From: Kosakonia oryzae
GTDB taxonomy: Bacteria > Pseudomonadota > Gammaproteobacteria > Enterobacterales > Enterobacteriaceae
Reading direction: 5' to 3'
Assembly (NCBI RefSeq): GCF_001658025.2
Contig: NZ_CP014007.2
Coordinates: 1,302,001 to 1,366,000 of the forward strand
DNA: 64,000 bases
Shown here: positions 1 to 8,051 of the stretch, piece after piece
How positions within the stretch are numbered: position 1 is the stretch's first letter
How the letters are laid out: every line of letters begins with the position of its first letter
The notes under the pieces: generated by a model
The model's input: only the letters and a program-made list of their open reading frames with translations
What the model was told of the DNA's origin: nothing
Databases searched by the model: none
Program-made: the position numbers and the translations under genes

Positions 1-912
1 TTGGCGCAGCAGGTTGAAGTCGATTTCTTCCCGTCTGACGTCGCGCAAAAGCCGGTCGATATCGTTAACGCGGCGCTGAAAGAAGCGAAGCTGAAATTCT
101 ACGACGTGCTGCTGGTGGATACCGCCGGTCGTCTGCACGTTGATGAAGCGATGATGGACGAAATCAAACTGGTTCATGCCGCGATTAATCCGGTGGAAAC
201 GCTGTTTGTTGTCGATGCTATGACCGGTCAGGATGCGGCGAACACAGCGAAAGCCTTTAATGAAGCGCTGCCGCTTACCGGCGTCGTGCTGACCAAAGTG
301 GACGGCGACGCCCGCGGCGGTGCGGCGTTGTCGATTCGTCACATCACCGGCAAACCGATTAAGTTCCTCGGCGTCGGCGAGAAAACCGAAGCGCTGGAGC
401 CGTTCCATCCGGATCGTATTGCCTCGCGCATTCTCGGTATGGGCGATGTGTTGTCGCTGATTGAAGATATCGAGAGCAAGGTCGATCGTGCGCAGGCCGA
501 GAAGCTGGCGAACAAGCTGAAAAAAGGCGACGGCTTCGATCTGACCGATTTCCTTGAACAACTGCGCCAGATGAAAAACATGGGCGGTATGGCAAGCCTG
601 ATGGGCAAGCTGCCGGGTATGGGGCAGATCCCGGACAACGTCAAAGCGCAAATGGATGACAAAGTGCTGGTGCGGATGGAAGCGATCATTAACTCGATGA
701 CGCTGAAAGAGCGCGCCAACCCGGACATCATCAAAGGCTCCCGTAAACGCCGCATCGCAGCAGGCTGCGGTATGCAGGTGCAGGATGTGAACCGTCTGCT
801 TAAACAGTTCGACGACATGCAGCGCATGATGAAGAAGATGAAGAAAGGCGGGATGGCGAAGATGATGCGCGGGATGAAGGGGATGATGCCGCCAGGCTTC
901 CCTGGGCGCTAA
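1..912 (+). CDS. ffh: Signal recognition particle protein Ffh, 3' part
   Basis: GTPase subunit of the signal recognition particle; it binds 4.5S RNA and signal sequences and docks with FtsY at the inner membrane. The window opens inside the gene, so about the first 150 residues (N domain and P-loop) are missing and there is no start codon to choose. In the visible 303 residues the G3 motif DTAGR lies at 40-44 and the G4 segment TKVDGDARGG at 98-107. The Met-rich M domain fills the last third, with the basic RNA-binding stretch KGSRKRRIAAGCG near 245-257 and the tail GMMPPGFPGR. It is nearly identical to E. coli Ffh. It stands alone ahead of the rpsP operon, as in other enterobacteria. Confidence 0.98.
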   Translation: MAQQVEVDFFPSDVAQKPVDIVNAALKEAKLKFYDVLLVDTAGRLHVDEAMMDEIKLVHAAINPVETLFVVDAMTGQDAANTAKAFNEALPLTGVVLTKVDGDARGGAALSIRHITGKPIKFLGVGEKTEALEPFHPDRIASRILGMGDVLSLIEDIESKVDRAQAEKLANKLKKGDGFDLTDFLEQLRQMKNMGGMASLMGKLPGMGQIPDNVKAQMDDKVLVRMEAIINSMTLKERANPDIIKGSRKRRIAAGCGMQVQDVNRLLKQFDDMQRMMKKMKKGGMAKMMRGMKGMMPPGFPGR

Positions 913-1192
913 TAAACGGCCTGGCTTGTTTGCCATTTTTGCATCGGGGGTGCTTGTCACCCTCACGTACTGCGTGTAAAACAAGGATATAAGGCTATCT
1001 TGTTTGCCATTTTCGCTCCGGTGGCTCGACAAAACACGAACGTGTTTTGAACGCCCTTTAGGGCGGCCCCGGAGGGCGAGCGGAGCGAGTAAATGCTCAC
1101 GTACTCTGTGTACGCTCCGCTTGCTGCGCACACGCCGAAACTAAACTGGCTGCACCGATATACGCCTTATTCTCCTTGTTTATTTATCCTGA
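913..1192. repeat. ffh-rpsP intergenic region with nested palindromes
   Basis: This non-coding stretch is longer than usual and is structured. A 15-bp direct repeat (CTTGTTTGCCATTTT) lies at 925-939 and 999-1013. A nested inverted-repeat element spans 1014-1087: the outer arms are CGCTCCG (1014-1020) and CGGAGCG (1081-1087); inside are the hairpins AAAACACG/CGTGTTTT (1031-1048) and GCCC/GGGC (1053-1064). A small palindrome of the form CGTAC-N5-GTACG sits at 1100-1114, with a weaker copy near 965-978. There is no ORF with homology. It resembles a small extragenic repeat of the REP/MITE kind, but I cannot assign a family. Confidence 0.55.
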
Positions 1193-1220
1193 TTGCAATT
1201 TCCCCAAAAATCAGTAAAAT
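1193..1220 (+). promoter_or_regulatory. Sigma70 promoter of the rpsP-rimM-trmD-rplS operon
   Basis: TTGCAA (1193-1198), a 16-bp spacer and TAAAAT (1215-1220) lie 75 bp upstream of the rpsP start, in an AT-rich tract. It is the best sigma70 match in the intergenic region. A GC-rich leader (about 1240-1270) follows before the ribosome-binding site AGAGGA. Confidence 0.6.
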
Positions 1221-1234
1221 TTTCGGGCTTTTAA

Positions 1235-1543
<309 letters not shown>

Positions 1544-1561
1544 TCTGTCACGGTGGTCATG

Positions 1562-2110
1562 ATGAGCAAGCAACAAACCGCAGCGGTCCCCGCTGAGCCA
1601 ATTATTGTCGGCAAACTGGGGTCTTCTTACGGAATTCGTGGTTGGCTCAGAGTGTTTTCCTCCACCGAAGACGCCGAAAGCATTTTTGACTATCAGCCCT
1701 GGTTTATCCAGAAGGCGGGTCAGTGGCAGGGCATTGAGCTGGAAAGCTGGCGCTACCACAATCAGGACATCATCATCAAACTGAAAGGTGTTGATGACAG
1801 AGATGCAGCGAATTTGCTGACGAATTGCGAAATCGTCGTGGATTCCTCGCAGTTGCCGGAACTGGAAGAGGGTGATTACTACTGGAAAGACCTGATGGGC
1901 TGCCAGGTAGTGACTACTGAAGGTTACAGCCTCGGTAAAGTCGTCGATATGATGGAAACCGGGTCTAATGACGTTCTCGTCATCAAGGCAAACCTGAAAG
2001 ATGCATTTGGTATCAAGGAGCGGTTGGTTCCGTTCCTCGATGGGCAGGTTATCAAGAAAGTCGATCTCGCTACTCAAACCATTGAAGTAGATTGGGATCC
2101 TGGTTTTTAA
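1562..2110 (+). CDS. rimM: Ribosome maturation factor RimM
   Basis: Assembly factor that binds S19 and helps mature the 3' head domain of the 30S subunit. The product is 182 residues from the ATG at 1562 ([10 protein letters not shown]); an ATG at 1559 and a GTG at 1553 lie in frame, but homologues start MSKQ. It has an N-terminal RimM beta-barrel ([26 protein letters not shown], split here as [13 protein letters not shown] and [12 protein letters not shown]) and a C-terminal PRC-barrel ([11 protein letters not shown], then DWDPGF at the end). Second gene of the operon, between rpsP and trmD, so a ribosomal protein, a 30S factor and a tRNA methylase are made together. Confidence 0.97.
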   Translation: MSKQQTAAVPAEPIIVGKLGSSYGIRGWLRVFSSTEDAESIFDYQPWFIQKAGQWQGIELESWRYHNQDIIIKLKGVDDRDAANLLTNCEIVVDSSQLPELEEGDYYWKDLMGCQVVTTEGYSLGKVVDMMETGSNDVLVIKANLKDAFGIKERLVPFLDGQVIKKVDLATQTIEVDWDPGF

Positions 2111-2140
2111 ACCTCCGGATATACGGTAAAAGACGGCGCT

Positions 2141-2908
2141 ATGTGGATTGGCATAATTAGCCTGTTTCCTGAAATGTTCCGCGCGATTACCGACTACGGG
2201 GTAACTGGCCGGGCAGTAAAAAATGGCCTGCTGAGCATCCAGAGCTGGAGTCCGCGTGATTTCGCTCATGACCGGCACCGTACCGTGGACGATCGTCCTT
2301 ACGGCGGCGGACCGGGGATGTTAATGATGGTGAACCCGTTGCGGGACGCCATTCATGCAGCAAAAGCCGCGGCGGGCGAAGGCGCCAAAGTGATTTATCT
2401 GTCGCCTCAGGGACGCAAGCTTGATCAAGCGGGCGTTAGCGAGCTGGCTACCAATCAGAAGTTGATTCTGGTGTGTGGTCGCTACGAAGGGATAGATGAG
2501 CGCGTAATTCAAACCGAGATTGACGAAGAATGGTCTATCGGCGATTACGTTCTCAGCGGTGGTGAGCTACCAGCAATGACGCTGATTGACTCGGTTTCCC
2601 GGTTTATTCCAGGGGTACTGGGGCACGAAGCATCGGCAACGGAAGATTCCTTTGCTGACGGGTTGCTGGATTGTCCACACTACACCCGACCTGAAGTGTT
2701 AGAAGGGATGGAAGTACCGGCGGTATTACTGTCGGGGAACCATGCCGAGATACGTCGCTGGCGTTTGAAGCAGTCGCTGGGCCGTACCTGGCTTAGAAGA
2801 CCTGAACTTCTGGAAAACCTGGCTCTGACTGAAGAGCAAGCAAGGTTGCTGGCGGAGTTCCAACGAGAGCACGCACAACAGCAACACAAACATGATGGGC
2901 TGGTGTAA
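2141..2908 (+). CDS. trmD: tRNA (guanine-N1-)-methyltransferase
   Basis: SPOUT-class enzyme that makes m1G37 in tRNAs reading CNN codons, using S-adenosylmethionine, and so prevents +1 frameshifting. It is 255 residues long. The trefoil-knot cofactor region is visible as [13 protein letters not shown] (about 87-99), [12 protein letters not shown] (about 111-122) and [14 protein letters not shown] (about 131-144); GGGPGMLM lies near 56-63. Length and sequence match E. coli TrmD (255). Third gene of the operon, 30 bp after rimM. Confidence 0.98.
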   Translation: MWIGIISLFPEMFRAITDYGVTGRAVKNGLLSIQSWSPRDFAHDRHRTVDDRPYGGGPGMLMMVNPLRDAIHAAKAAAGEGAKVIYLSPQGRKLDQAGVSELATNQKLILVCGRYEGIDERVIQTEIDEEWSIGDYVLSGGELPAMTLIDSVSRFIPGVLGHEASATEDSFADGLLDCPHYTRPEVLEGMEVPAVLLSGNHAEIRRWRLKQSLGRTWLRRPELLENLALTEEQARLLAEFQREHAQQQHKHDGLV

Positions 2909-2949
2909 CACACCCCCCGAATATCAGTTTACCCAGGATAAGAGATTAA

Positions 2950-3300
<351 letters not shown>

Positions 3301-3339
3301 TAAAACGCACGCGCTACATCCAAAGCGTGTTATAGAACA

Positions 3340-3371
3340 AGGGGTTAGCGTAATGCTAACCCCTTTTTTAT
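3340..3371 (+). terminator. Intrinsic terminator of the rplS operon
   Basis: GGGGTTAGC and GCTAACCCC pair around a TAAT loop and are followed by seven T residues. The element's att-like core begins 6 bp after the T-tract, so insertion leaves host termination intact. Confidence 0.92.
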
Positions 3372-3376
3372 TGGCG

Positions 3377-3395
3377 ATGGCGGCAGAATGGCGGC
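3377..3395. repeat. Left att-like core repeat
   Basis: ATGGCGGCAGAATGGCGGC, differing at one base from 24303-24321. It lies between the rplS terminator and the ogr terminator, where the attachment site of a P2-like prophage (next to ogr) should be. The core itself contains an internal tandem ATGGCGGC. Confidence 0.65.
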
Positions 3396-3418
3396 AGCGG
3401 ATCGCCGTGGCGACAGGC

Positions 3419-3443
3419 AAAAAAAAGCCTGCTGGCGCAGGCT
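3419..3443 (-). terminator. Intrinsic terminator of ogr
   Basis: On the minus strand AGCCTGC-GCCA-GCAGGCT is followed by a T-tract, 14 bp after the ogr stop codon. It would insulate host DNA from the late tail transcripts of the element. Confidence 0.85.
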
Positions 3444-3456
3444 GAAGAGGAAGCAG

Positions 3457-3648
3457 TTATCGTGTTGAATGGGGAGCGGCTTCTGTCACTGGCGGGCGGA
3501 CAATGTAACGCGCCAGCGACTCGTGGGTGACAAATGTGCAGCCACACTGGATATTCTGACACTGATGGTAGCGCTCTTTGGTTTCGGAACTCAGGTAGCG
3601 GCTTGAGCGCGCATGCGCCGCTTGCTGGCATACCGGGCAATGCATCAT
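3457..3648 (-). CDS. ogr: Late-gene transcription activator Ogr
   Basis: Zinc-finger activator of the P2 Ogr/Delta family. It binds a TGT-N12-ACA dyad near -55 of late promoters and contacts the RNA polymerase alpha subunit. The 63-residue product starts MMHCPVCQQAAHARSSRY; the ATG at 3648 is used because the family starts with M-x-H-C-P and an AGGGAGAA ribosome site precedes it. The zinc ligands are C4, C7, C30 and C35. Six matching late-promoter sites occur in the element. Its own promoter (3686-3713) has a CI-type operator in the spacer, which suggests direct control by the repressor. It is the last gene of the element, between D and the left att-like core. Confidence 0.93.
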   Translation of the reverse strand: MMHCPVCQQAAHARSSRYLSSETKERYHQCQNIQCGCTFVTHESLARYIVRPPVTEAAPHSTR

Positions 3649-3685
3649 GGTGGGTTCTCCCTCGTTAACATGCTGCAATAATAAA

Positions 3686-3723
3686 CTTATAACTTGCAAA
3701 TGCAAACTGTAAATCGCATTTGC
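3686..3723 (-). promoter_or_regulatory. ogr promoter with embedded CI-type operators
   Basis: On the minus strand TTTACA (3713-3708), a 16-bp spacer and TATAAG (3691-3686) lie about 38 bp upstream of the ogr ATG. The spacer contains the palindrome TTGC-N4-GCAA (3694-3705). A second partial site, AATCGC-ATTTGC, spans 3712-3723 and runs into the end of gene D. The early promoter pR at 22378-22406 has the same layout (TTTACA, palindrome in the spacer, TATATT). The operator assignment is inferred from this shared layout and from the copies near cI. Confidence 0.6.
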
Positions 3724-4865
3724 TATTCATTCTGCACATCATATTGTCCCTCCTTGATTTTGACTTCCAAATCAAGCTTGCTGACAAATCCATTGTTATC
3801 CAGGCTGTGCGTCACTTTTTTAATCGTCCATGGCGTATCGTCAATGACCGTCTTAAAGCCAGAGACTCGCACCGGCGTTTCCGGGGTGATGTCGGTACGT
3901 CCCCGCGCCAGCGTGAGGGAAAAGGTGGCCGTATTGCGCTGAATGTAACTCCACAGCCCATCAGCAGCCCTTATCGCTTCCTCTTTGCTGGCATAGACGG
4001 TCGATATGCCATAGACGTTATCGGCACTCCCGGCAACGTAAACCGGCTTTTCGCTTTGCTCTGCCGCGGGTGTCACCGCCTGGGGATGCCCTGTACTGGC
4101 TGGGGTTTGCGTAGTGGTTTTTCGTTGTAACTGCACTTTTTGCGTCTGGTTTTTGGGCTTTTTGGTATCAAGCCAGCGCGCCGTCACGCCGGTGTAGCTT
4201 GAGCGGTCGGCAATATTAAAACTGTGTTTATCACCGTCGCTGCGCTGAATGACGACCTGCGGGAACGCTTCGCCCTTTGCATTCAATCCCCGGCCAGGTT
4301 TAATCAGCATCAGTTTGTTCCATTTCACCGTCAGTTCGGCGCCGTTACGCACCGCCAGGCGGTGCAGGAAACTGGCGTCCGATTCCATCGATTGGTCGAT
4401 ATGCGCAATCTTTATTCCCTCCAGTGATTCGGCAACGCTGGCTTCCAGCCCGCAGCGTTTAGCAATCTCCTCGACAATGGCGCCCAGCGTGGTGTCATGC
4501 CACGACTGCTCATGCTCCTTGTTGAGTTTGCCGTTGAAATCCGCACTGCGTCCGATCACCGTCACCTTATCCGGCGCACCATCATGCTTAACCTGATCGA
4601 TAACAAACTCACCCAGCCCGGCCAGCGCATAGCCCTTTTCGCCGATAAACACGCGGATTTTTGTTTTGCGCTGCGGCAACTGAATATCGCCATCGGCGTC
4701 ACTCAGCACCAGGGTCAGTGTATCAGCGGTGAAACCACGGTTATCTTCGATCGTCAGGCTGATAAGCCGGGGGGCGATATTTTCGGTGATATCTTTATCA
4801 TCCAGCATCAATAAATAAGCAGGGCTGCTGACCTGCGCCAGCCCATTGGTCAGCGCATCGATCAT
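3723..4865 (-). CDS. D: Tail protein D (baseplate hub)
   Basis: P2 gpD family (Phage_GPD), the central baseplate hub equivalent to T4 gp27, which carries the spike and joins the tail tube. It is 380 residues, close to the P2 length. The N-terminal hub fold includes LMLDDKDITENIAPRLISL and FTADTLTLVLSD; the middle has IGRSADFNGKL and a SFLHRLAVRNGAELTVKW stretch, which are family-typical; the C-terminus is polar. It overlaps U by 4 bp and is the last gene of the FI-FII-E-T-U-D transcript. A partial CI-type operator for ogr overlaps its stop codon. Confidence 0.93.
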   Translation of the reverse strand: MIDALTNGLAQVSSPAYLLMLDDKDITENIAPRLISLTIEDNRGFTADTLTLVLSDADGDIQLPQRKTKIRVFIGEKGYALAGLGEFVIDQVKHDGAPDKVTVIGRSADFNGKLNKEHEQSWHDTTLGAIVEEIAKRCGLEASVAESLEGIKIAHIDQSMESDASFLHRLAVRNGAELTVKWNKLMLIKPGRGLNAKGEAFPQVVIQRSDGDKHSFNIADRSSYTGVTARWLDTKKPKNQTQKVQLQRKTTTQTPASTGHPQAVTPAAEQSEKPVYVAGSADNVYGISTVYASKEEAIRAADGLWSYIQRNTATFSLTLARGRTDITPETPVRVSGFKTVIDDTPWTIKKVTHSLDNNGFVSKLDLEVKIKEGQYDVQNE

Positions 4866-5323
4866 AAGTCGATCCCCAGCGTTTTTCTTGCCCCGGAATA
4901 GAGTGCTTCGCCCTGCTGGCGAATATCGCCGAACATGGCGGCCAGTGACTCATCCACCCGTTTTAAGCTCAGAGTGAAGGAAATTTTGCGCGGCGAACCG
5001 TCGCTGTAGTACTCGGAGCCGTTGTCCTTCAGGCTTTCGATAGCAAACATGCCGTAAATGGTTCCCGTTCCGTCAATCAACGGCCACGCTTTCCCCTGTT
5101 CGGCCATCGTGCGCACGACATCGAGCGACCGCGGGCCGCCGGTCAGCTCCGGATAGAGTTCACCGCCAAGAGCGATGGTCTCTTCGCCCGGGCCAAGGTA
5201 CTGAAATGCCGCGCGTTTACCGACGCGGCTATTGGAGGCCCAGTTATATCCGGCCGTGCGGTTCATGGTGGTATAGGGCAGTGTCTGCCGCATAAATACA
5301 AAAAGTCCCAGCGCCAGCATCAT
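4862..5323 (-). CDS. U: Tail protein U
   Basis: P2 gpU family tail protein (153 residues) needed to complete the baseplate-tail structure. The start MMLALGLFVFMRQTLPY and the motifs NSRVGKRAAFQYLGPGEE, GELYPELTGG and SLKRVDESLA are family hallmarks. The first Met at 5323 lies 4 bp inside the end of T (5320), so translation is probably coupled; the next Met (5320) is also possible. It lies between the tape measure T and hub D, as in P2. Confidence 0.93.
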   Translation of the reverse strand: MMLALGLFVFMRQTLPYTTMNRTAGYNWASNSRVGKRAAFQYLGPGEETIALGGELYPELTGGPRSLDVVRTMAEQGKAWPLIDGTGTIYGMFAIESLKDNGSEYYSDGSPRKISFTLSLKRVDESLAAMFGDIRQQGEALYSGARKTLGIDL

Positions 5324-7032
5324 GGTGCATAACCTCCTAACGCGTTGAATTGCGAGAGCGCATTGTCGCGCTTATTGTTTTCGTACTGTTCGAGCAGCTC
5401 CATCAGGTGGCGGCTGTTATCGCTGCCCGGTGAAACATCGCCCTGTAGCGTCACGTTGATATCCGTTCTGCTCTGGTCAACGTAGGAACCACCGCCAGCC
5501 GGTTTCGCTGCCTGATAATTGTTAAAGCCAGGCATTGCGCTGGTTGGCTGAATGTAGCTCTGGCTGCCGCTGGCATCTGTCGGCGGTTTCGGTACCTCGA
5601 GCACCGGTTTTTTGTCGATAATCCCGAGTTTTTCCAGTACCCAATTCAAGCCGCTGCCCAATATTTTTACGCTCTCAATCACCAGCGCGATGGAGCCAGA
5701 AAGCATCTGACCGAAATAGAAACCCGCTTTTGCGCATTGGTTCAGCGTTTCCTGGCTGGCCTGAACGGGGGTAATCAGATCGCTGAAGAGTTGTTTGATG
5801 TTCTGCAAGCTGGTGCTGATGAAATCAAACAGCGGTTGCAGCGGCGCAAATAGCCCGGCGAGCGGGGCGAACGCGGCGCTAATCCCGGCCATTACACCAC
5901 TAAAGAAAGCGCTGATTGGCTGCCACCAGGTGTAAATGGCCAGCGCGGCGGCGGCCACAATGGCAATCACGCCGACAATCGGCAGCGTGAGCGAACCGAG
6001 CACCGCCATAATCCCGCCGCAGACGGTGGTAAAGACGCTGCCAAAAGTGGTCGCAATGGTGATCAGCGTGCTGATGCCGGTAAAGACCGGCGCGATAACG
6101 CCCGCCACGGTGCCAATCGCCCCGGCGACGCCGACCACGACAGTGGCAATCATGCCGAAGGTTTGCACCAACCCCTGGTTGTTCTGCACCCACTGTTGCA
6201 GTTGCCCCAGATAAACCGTTGCGGTTTGCACCAGCTGGCGCAGGGAGGATTCTTGCGTAGTGAAAATATCCACGCTCAGTGACTGATAAGCACTTTGCAG
6301 CGCCTGTAAATCGCTACCGAGATTGCCCGCCTGCGCACTTACCGCACTTGCCGGGTTACTCACTCCGCTTTCAGGCTGTGCCGGTGCGCTATTTTTCAGC
6401 GATTGCTCATAGCCCGGCTGCAACAGTTTTTTGCCGATGTTGAAGCCGGAAGTGGCGACGGACATCCCGGTTTTGCCCACCGCAGAGACTTTCCCGGCGA
6501 TGCCCTGAATCGTTTGCTGGCCCGCCTGGATTTTTTCCGCGCGTTTTTGCCGGTTCTCCTGCTTCAGCGCCTGCTGCTGCGTAACGAGCTGCGCGCGATG
6601 TTCGTTGATTTGGCTTTGCAGTTGCAGTTTCGCCGCCGTCGGCGCGTTTGGTTCGATACCTGCGCGTAGCAGCGCTAACCGGTGGTCGATCACCGCTCCG
6701 CGTGCCGTTTCGTGCTGTTGCGAAAGCGCGGTTGCGCGCTCCTGCGTGAAAGTAAGAATACTGGCGTGGCTGCGCGTCGGCGGGCCTTGCTCCGTCAGCT
6801 TTTGCGCGCGCAACTGCACGGTTTGCAGGCGCAGACTGAGCGCCGAAAGGGATTTTTCGGCCTGCGTTAAACCTTCAACCTGGGCGAGCTGGCTGTACAA
6901 CCCGCTCAGGTTTTTCTCCGTCTCTTTGATACCCGCAGCAAGCGAAACATTCGCCGTTTGCAGGTTTTTAAACGGGCGCGTCGCCTGGTCAACAGCCGTG
7001 AGCAGTGCGTCAATATTTGTGCTGTTACTCAT
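5320..7032 (-). CDS. T: Tail tape measure protein T (short)
   Basis: Tape measure of the contractile tail: it fixes tube length and is ejected on contraction. It is 570 residues long. The N-terminal third is helical and Gln-rich, with a likely coiled coil at about 20-170. The centre (about 285-395) is a run of hydrophobic, Ala/Val/Ile/Gly-rich segments typical of tape measures, and the C-terminus is polar (SDNSRHLMELLEQYENNKRD). Position between E/E' and U identifies it. P2 gpT is about 815 residues, so this tail should be shorter if length scales as usual. The start at 7032 overlaps the E' stop codon region (7025-7027), giving coupling. Confidence 0.9.
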   Translation of the reverse strand: MSNSTNIDALLTAVDQATRPFKNLQTANVSLAAGIKETEKNLSGLYSQLAQVEGLTQAEKSLSALSLRLQTVQLRAQKLTEQGPPTRSHASILTFTQERATALSQQHETARGAVIDHRLALLRAGIEPNAPTAAKLQLQSQINEHRAQLVTQQQALKQENRQKRAEKIQAGQQTIQGIAGKVSAVGKTGMSVATSGFNIGKKLLQPGYEQSLKNSAPAQPESGVSNPASAVSAQAGNLGSDLQALQSAYQSLSVDIFTTQESSLRQLVQTATVYLGQLQQWVQNNQGLVQTFGMIATVVVGVAGAIGTVAGVIAPVFTGISTLITIATTFGSVFTTVCGGIMAVLGSLTLPIVGVIAIVAAAALAIYTWWQPISAFFSGVMAGISAAFAPLAGLFAPLQPLFDFISTSLQNIKQLFSDLITPVQASQETLNQCAKAGFYFGQMLSGSIALVIESVKILGSGLNWVLEKLGIIDKKPVLEVPKPPTDASGSQSYIQPTSAMPGFNNYQAAKPAGGGSYVDQSRTDINVTLQGDVSPGSDNSRHLMELLEQYENNKRDNALSQFNALGGYAP

Positions 7033-7458
7033 GTGTGTTTCCGCTTCGCTGAAGCGCCTTTTCGCGCCATGTGATGAGTTCGGTCAGACTCAGGGGGTAG
7101 AGTTCTGATGGCGGCCAGTGAAAAATCACCGCGATATCCGCCATCAAATCGTCAACCGACAGGTTGGCCGGAAAACTTACTGTGCCGAAACCGGCGACAA
7201 AAAACCGACCACCTTGCCTGCCAGCGCGACCATATCCGCCAGGTCCAGCGCCGCCACTTCCTGTTCGGTCAGAGAAGGCGAGGTGATACGCGGCAGCACT
7301 TTAATCAGCGCATCCACTTCAGCATTCGCCACTGCCGCCAGGCTCAGACCGCGCAGGGTGCCGGCATTCGGTTTCATCAGGGTAACGGCGTTGATAAGCT
7401 GTTCGCCGCGTTTGATCGGCGTTTCCAGGGTAACGACGTTATCAGTTTCGTTGCTCAT
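7025..7458 (-). CDS. E': Tail chaperone E+E' made by -1 frameshift
   Basis: P2 makes an extended E+E' protein by -1 slippage before T, the counterpart of lambda G/GT. Here the slippery heptamer T-TTT-TTG lies at 7204-7198 (minus strand), eight codons before the E stop. After a -1 shift the reading frame stays open through FVAGFGTVSFPANLSVDD to the end LITWREKALQRSGNTHE, which resembles the P2 E' C-terminus, and stops at 7025 inside the start region of T. The fused product would be about 144 residues. Frameshifting is inferred from the heptamer, the open frame and the conserved position. Confidence 0.82.
7177..7458 (-). CDS. E: Tail assembly protein E
   Basis: The 93-residue unshifted product of the E/E' pair (P2 gpE family), a tail assembly chaperone thought to coat the tape measure. 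It begins MSNETDNVVTLETPIKRGEQ and ends VGFLSPVSAQ. The family core LMKPNAGTLRGLSL is at about 28-41. It lies 62 bp after FII in the same late transcript. Confidence 0.9.
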   Translation of the reverse strand: MSNETDNVVTLETPIKRGEQLINAVTLMKPNAGTLRGLSLAAVANAEVDALIKVLPRITSPSLTEQEVAALDLADMVALAGKVVGFLSPVSAQ

Positions 7459-7520
7459 AAAATCCTCGTGATTGCATTAGCGAAGGGAAGTCCCGGCCAG
7501 CCAGGCTGACCGGGCAGGGG

Positions 7521-8039
7521 TTACAGGCCGATATTGCGGCGGTGCTGTTCGAGACGATCGACGCCGTTCACTTTTTCGATCATGTTGATGGTGTCGATTT
7601 CCACCAGTTCCTTGCCGTCCATCGTCAGTTTGAAATAAGTACAGACGACAGAGATTTTGGACTCGGTGTCTTCGCCCGGCTTGTTCTCGCCGGTGTCGAT
7701 CTCTTTCTGACGACCGCGCATCACTACTTCAACGGCGACCGTTTCGCCGGTGTCATCGCGTTGGTAGGAACCGGCAAAGCGGATTGGCACCGCATCGGCG
7801 CTGGTTGCGCCATACAGTTCCCAGATAGCCTCATCCGGGAAGCCGCCCAGCGACCACTCCATTGCCATGGCGTCGTCATCAAGACCCATATCAATCGGCG
7901 CGATACCGTTCATGCCTGCGCCACGGTAGTTCTCCAGCTTGCGGGTCAGTTTCGGCAGCGTGATGGATTTTGCGATCCCCTGATAGCTGTAGCCATTGAG
8001 GAACACGTTCATATATTTCAGTTTTCGCGGCATTGCCAT
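7521..8039 (-). CDS. FII: Major tail tube protein FII
   Basis: Forms the inner tube of the contractile tail. It is 172 residues, the length of P2 FII, with the family start MAMPRKLKYMNVFLNGYSYQG and motifs TLPKLTRKLENYRGAGMNG and RGRQKEIDTGENKPGED. It lies 12 bp after FI in the FI-FII-E-T-U-D operon. No internal stop or shift is seen, so the tube should be functional. Confidence 0.95.
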   Translation of the reverse strand: MAMPRKLKYMNVFLNGYSYQGIAKSITLPKLTRKLENYRGAGMNGIAPIDMGLDDDAMAMEWSLGGFPDEAIWELYGATSADAVPIRFAGSYQRDDTGETVAVEVVMRGRQKEIDTGENKPGEDTESKISVVCTYFKLTMDGKELVEIDTINMIEKVNGVDRLEQHRRNIGL

Positions 8040-8051
8040 TTATCAGGCTCC

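Noticed and set aside
1031-1114. CRISPR-like repeats upstream of rpsP
   Set aside because: The repeats are short palindromes of different sequence without regular spacers. No CRISPR array or cas gene is present in the window.
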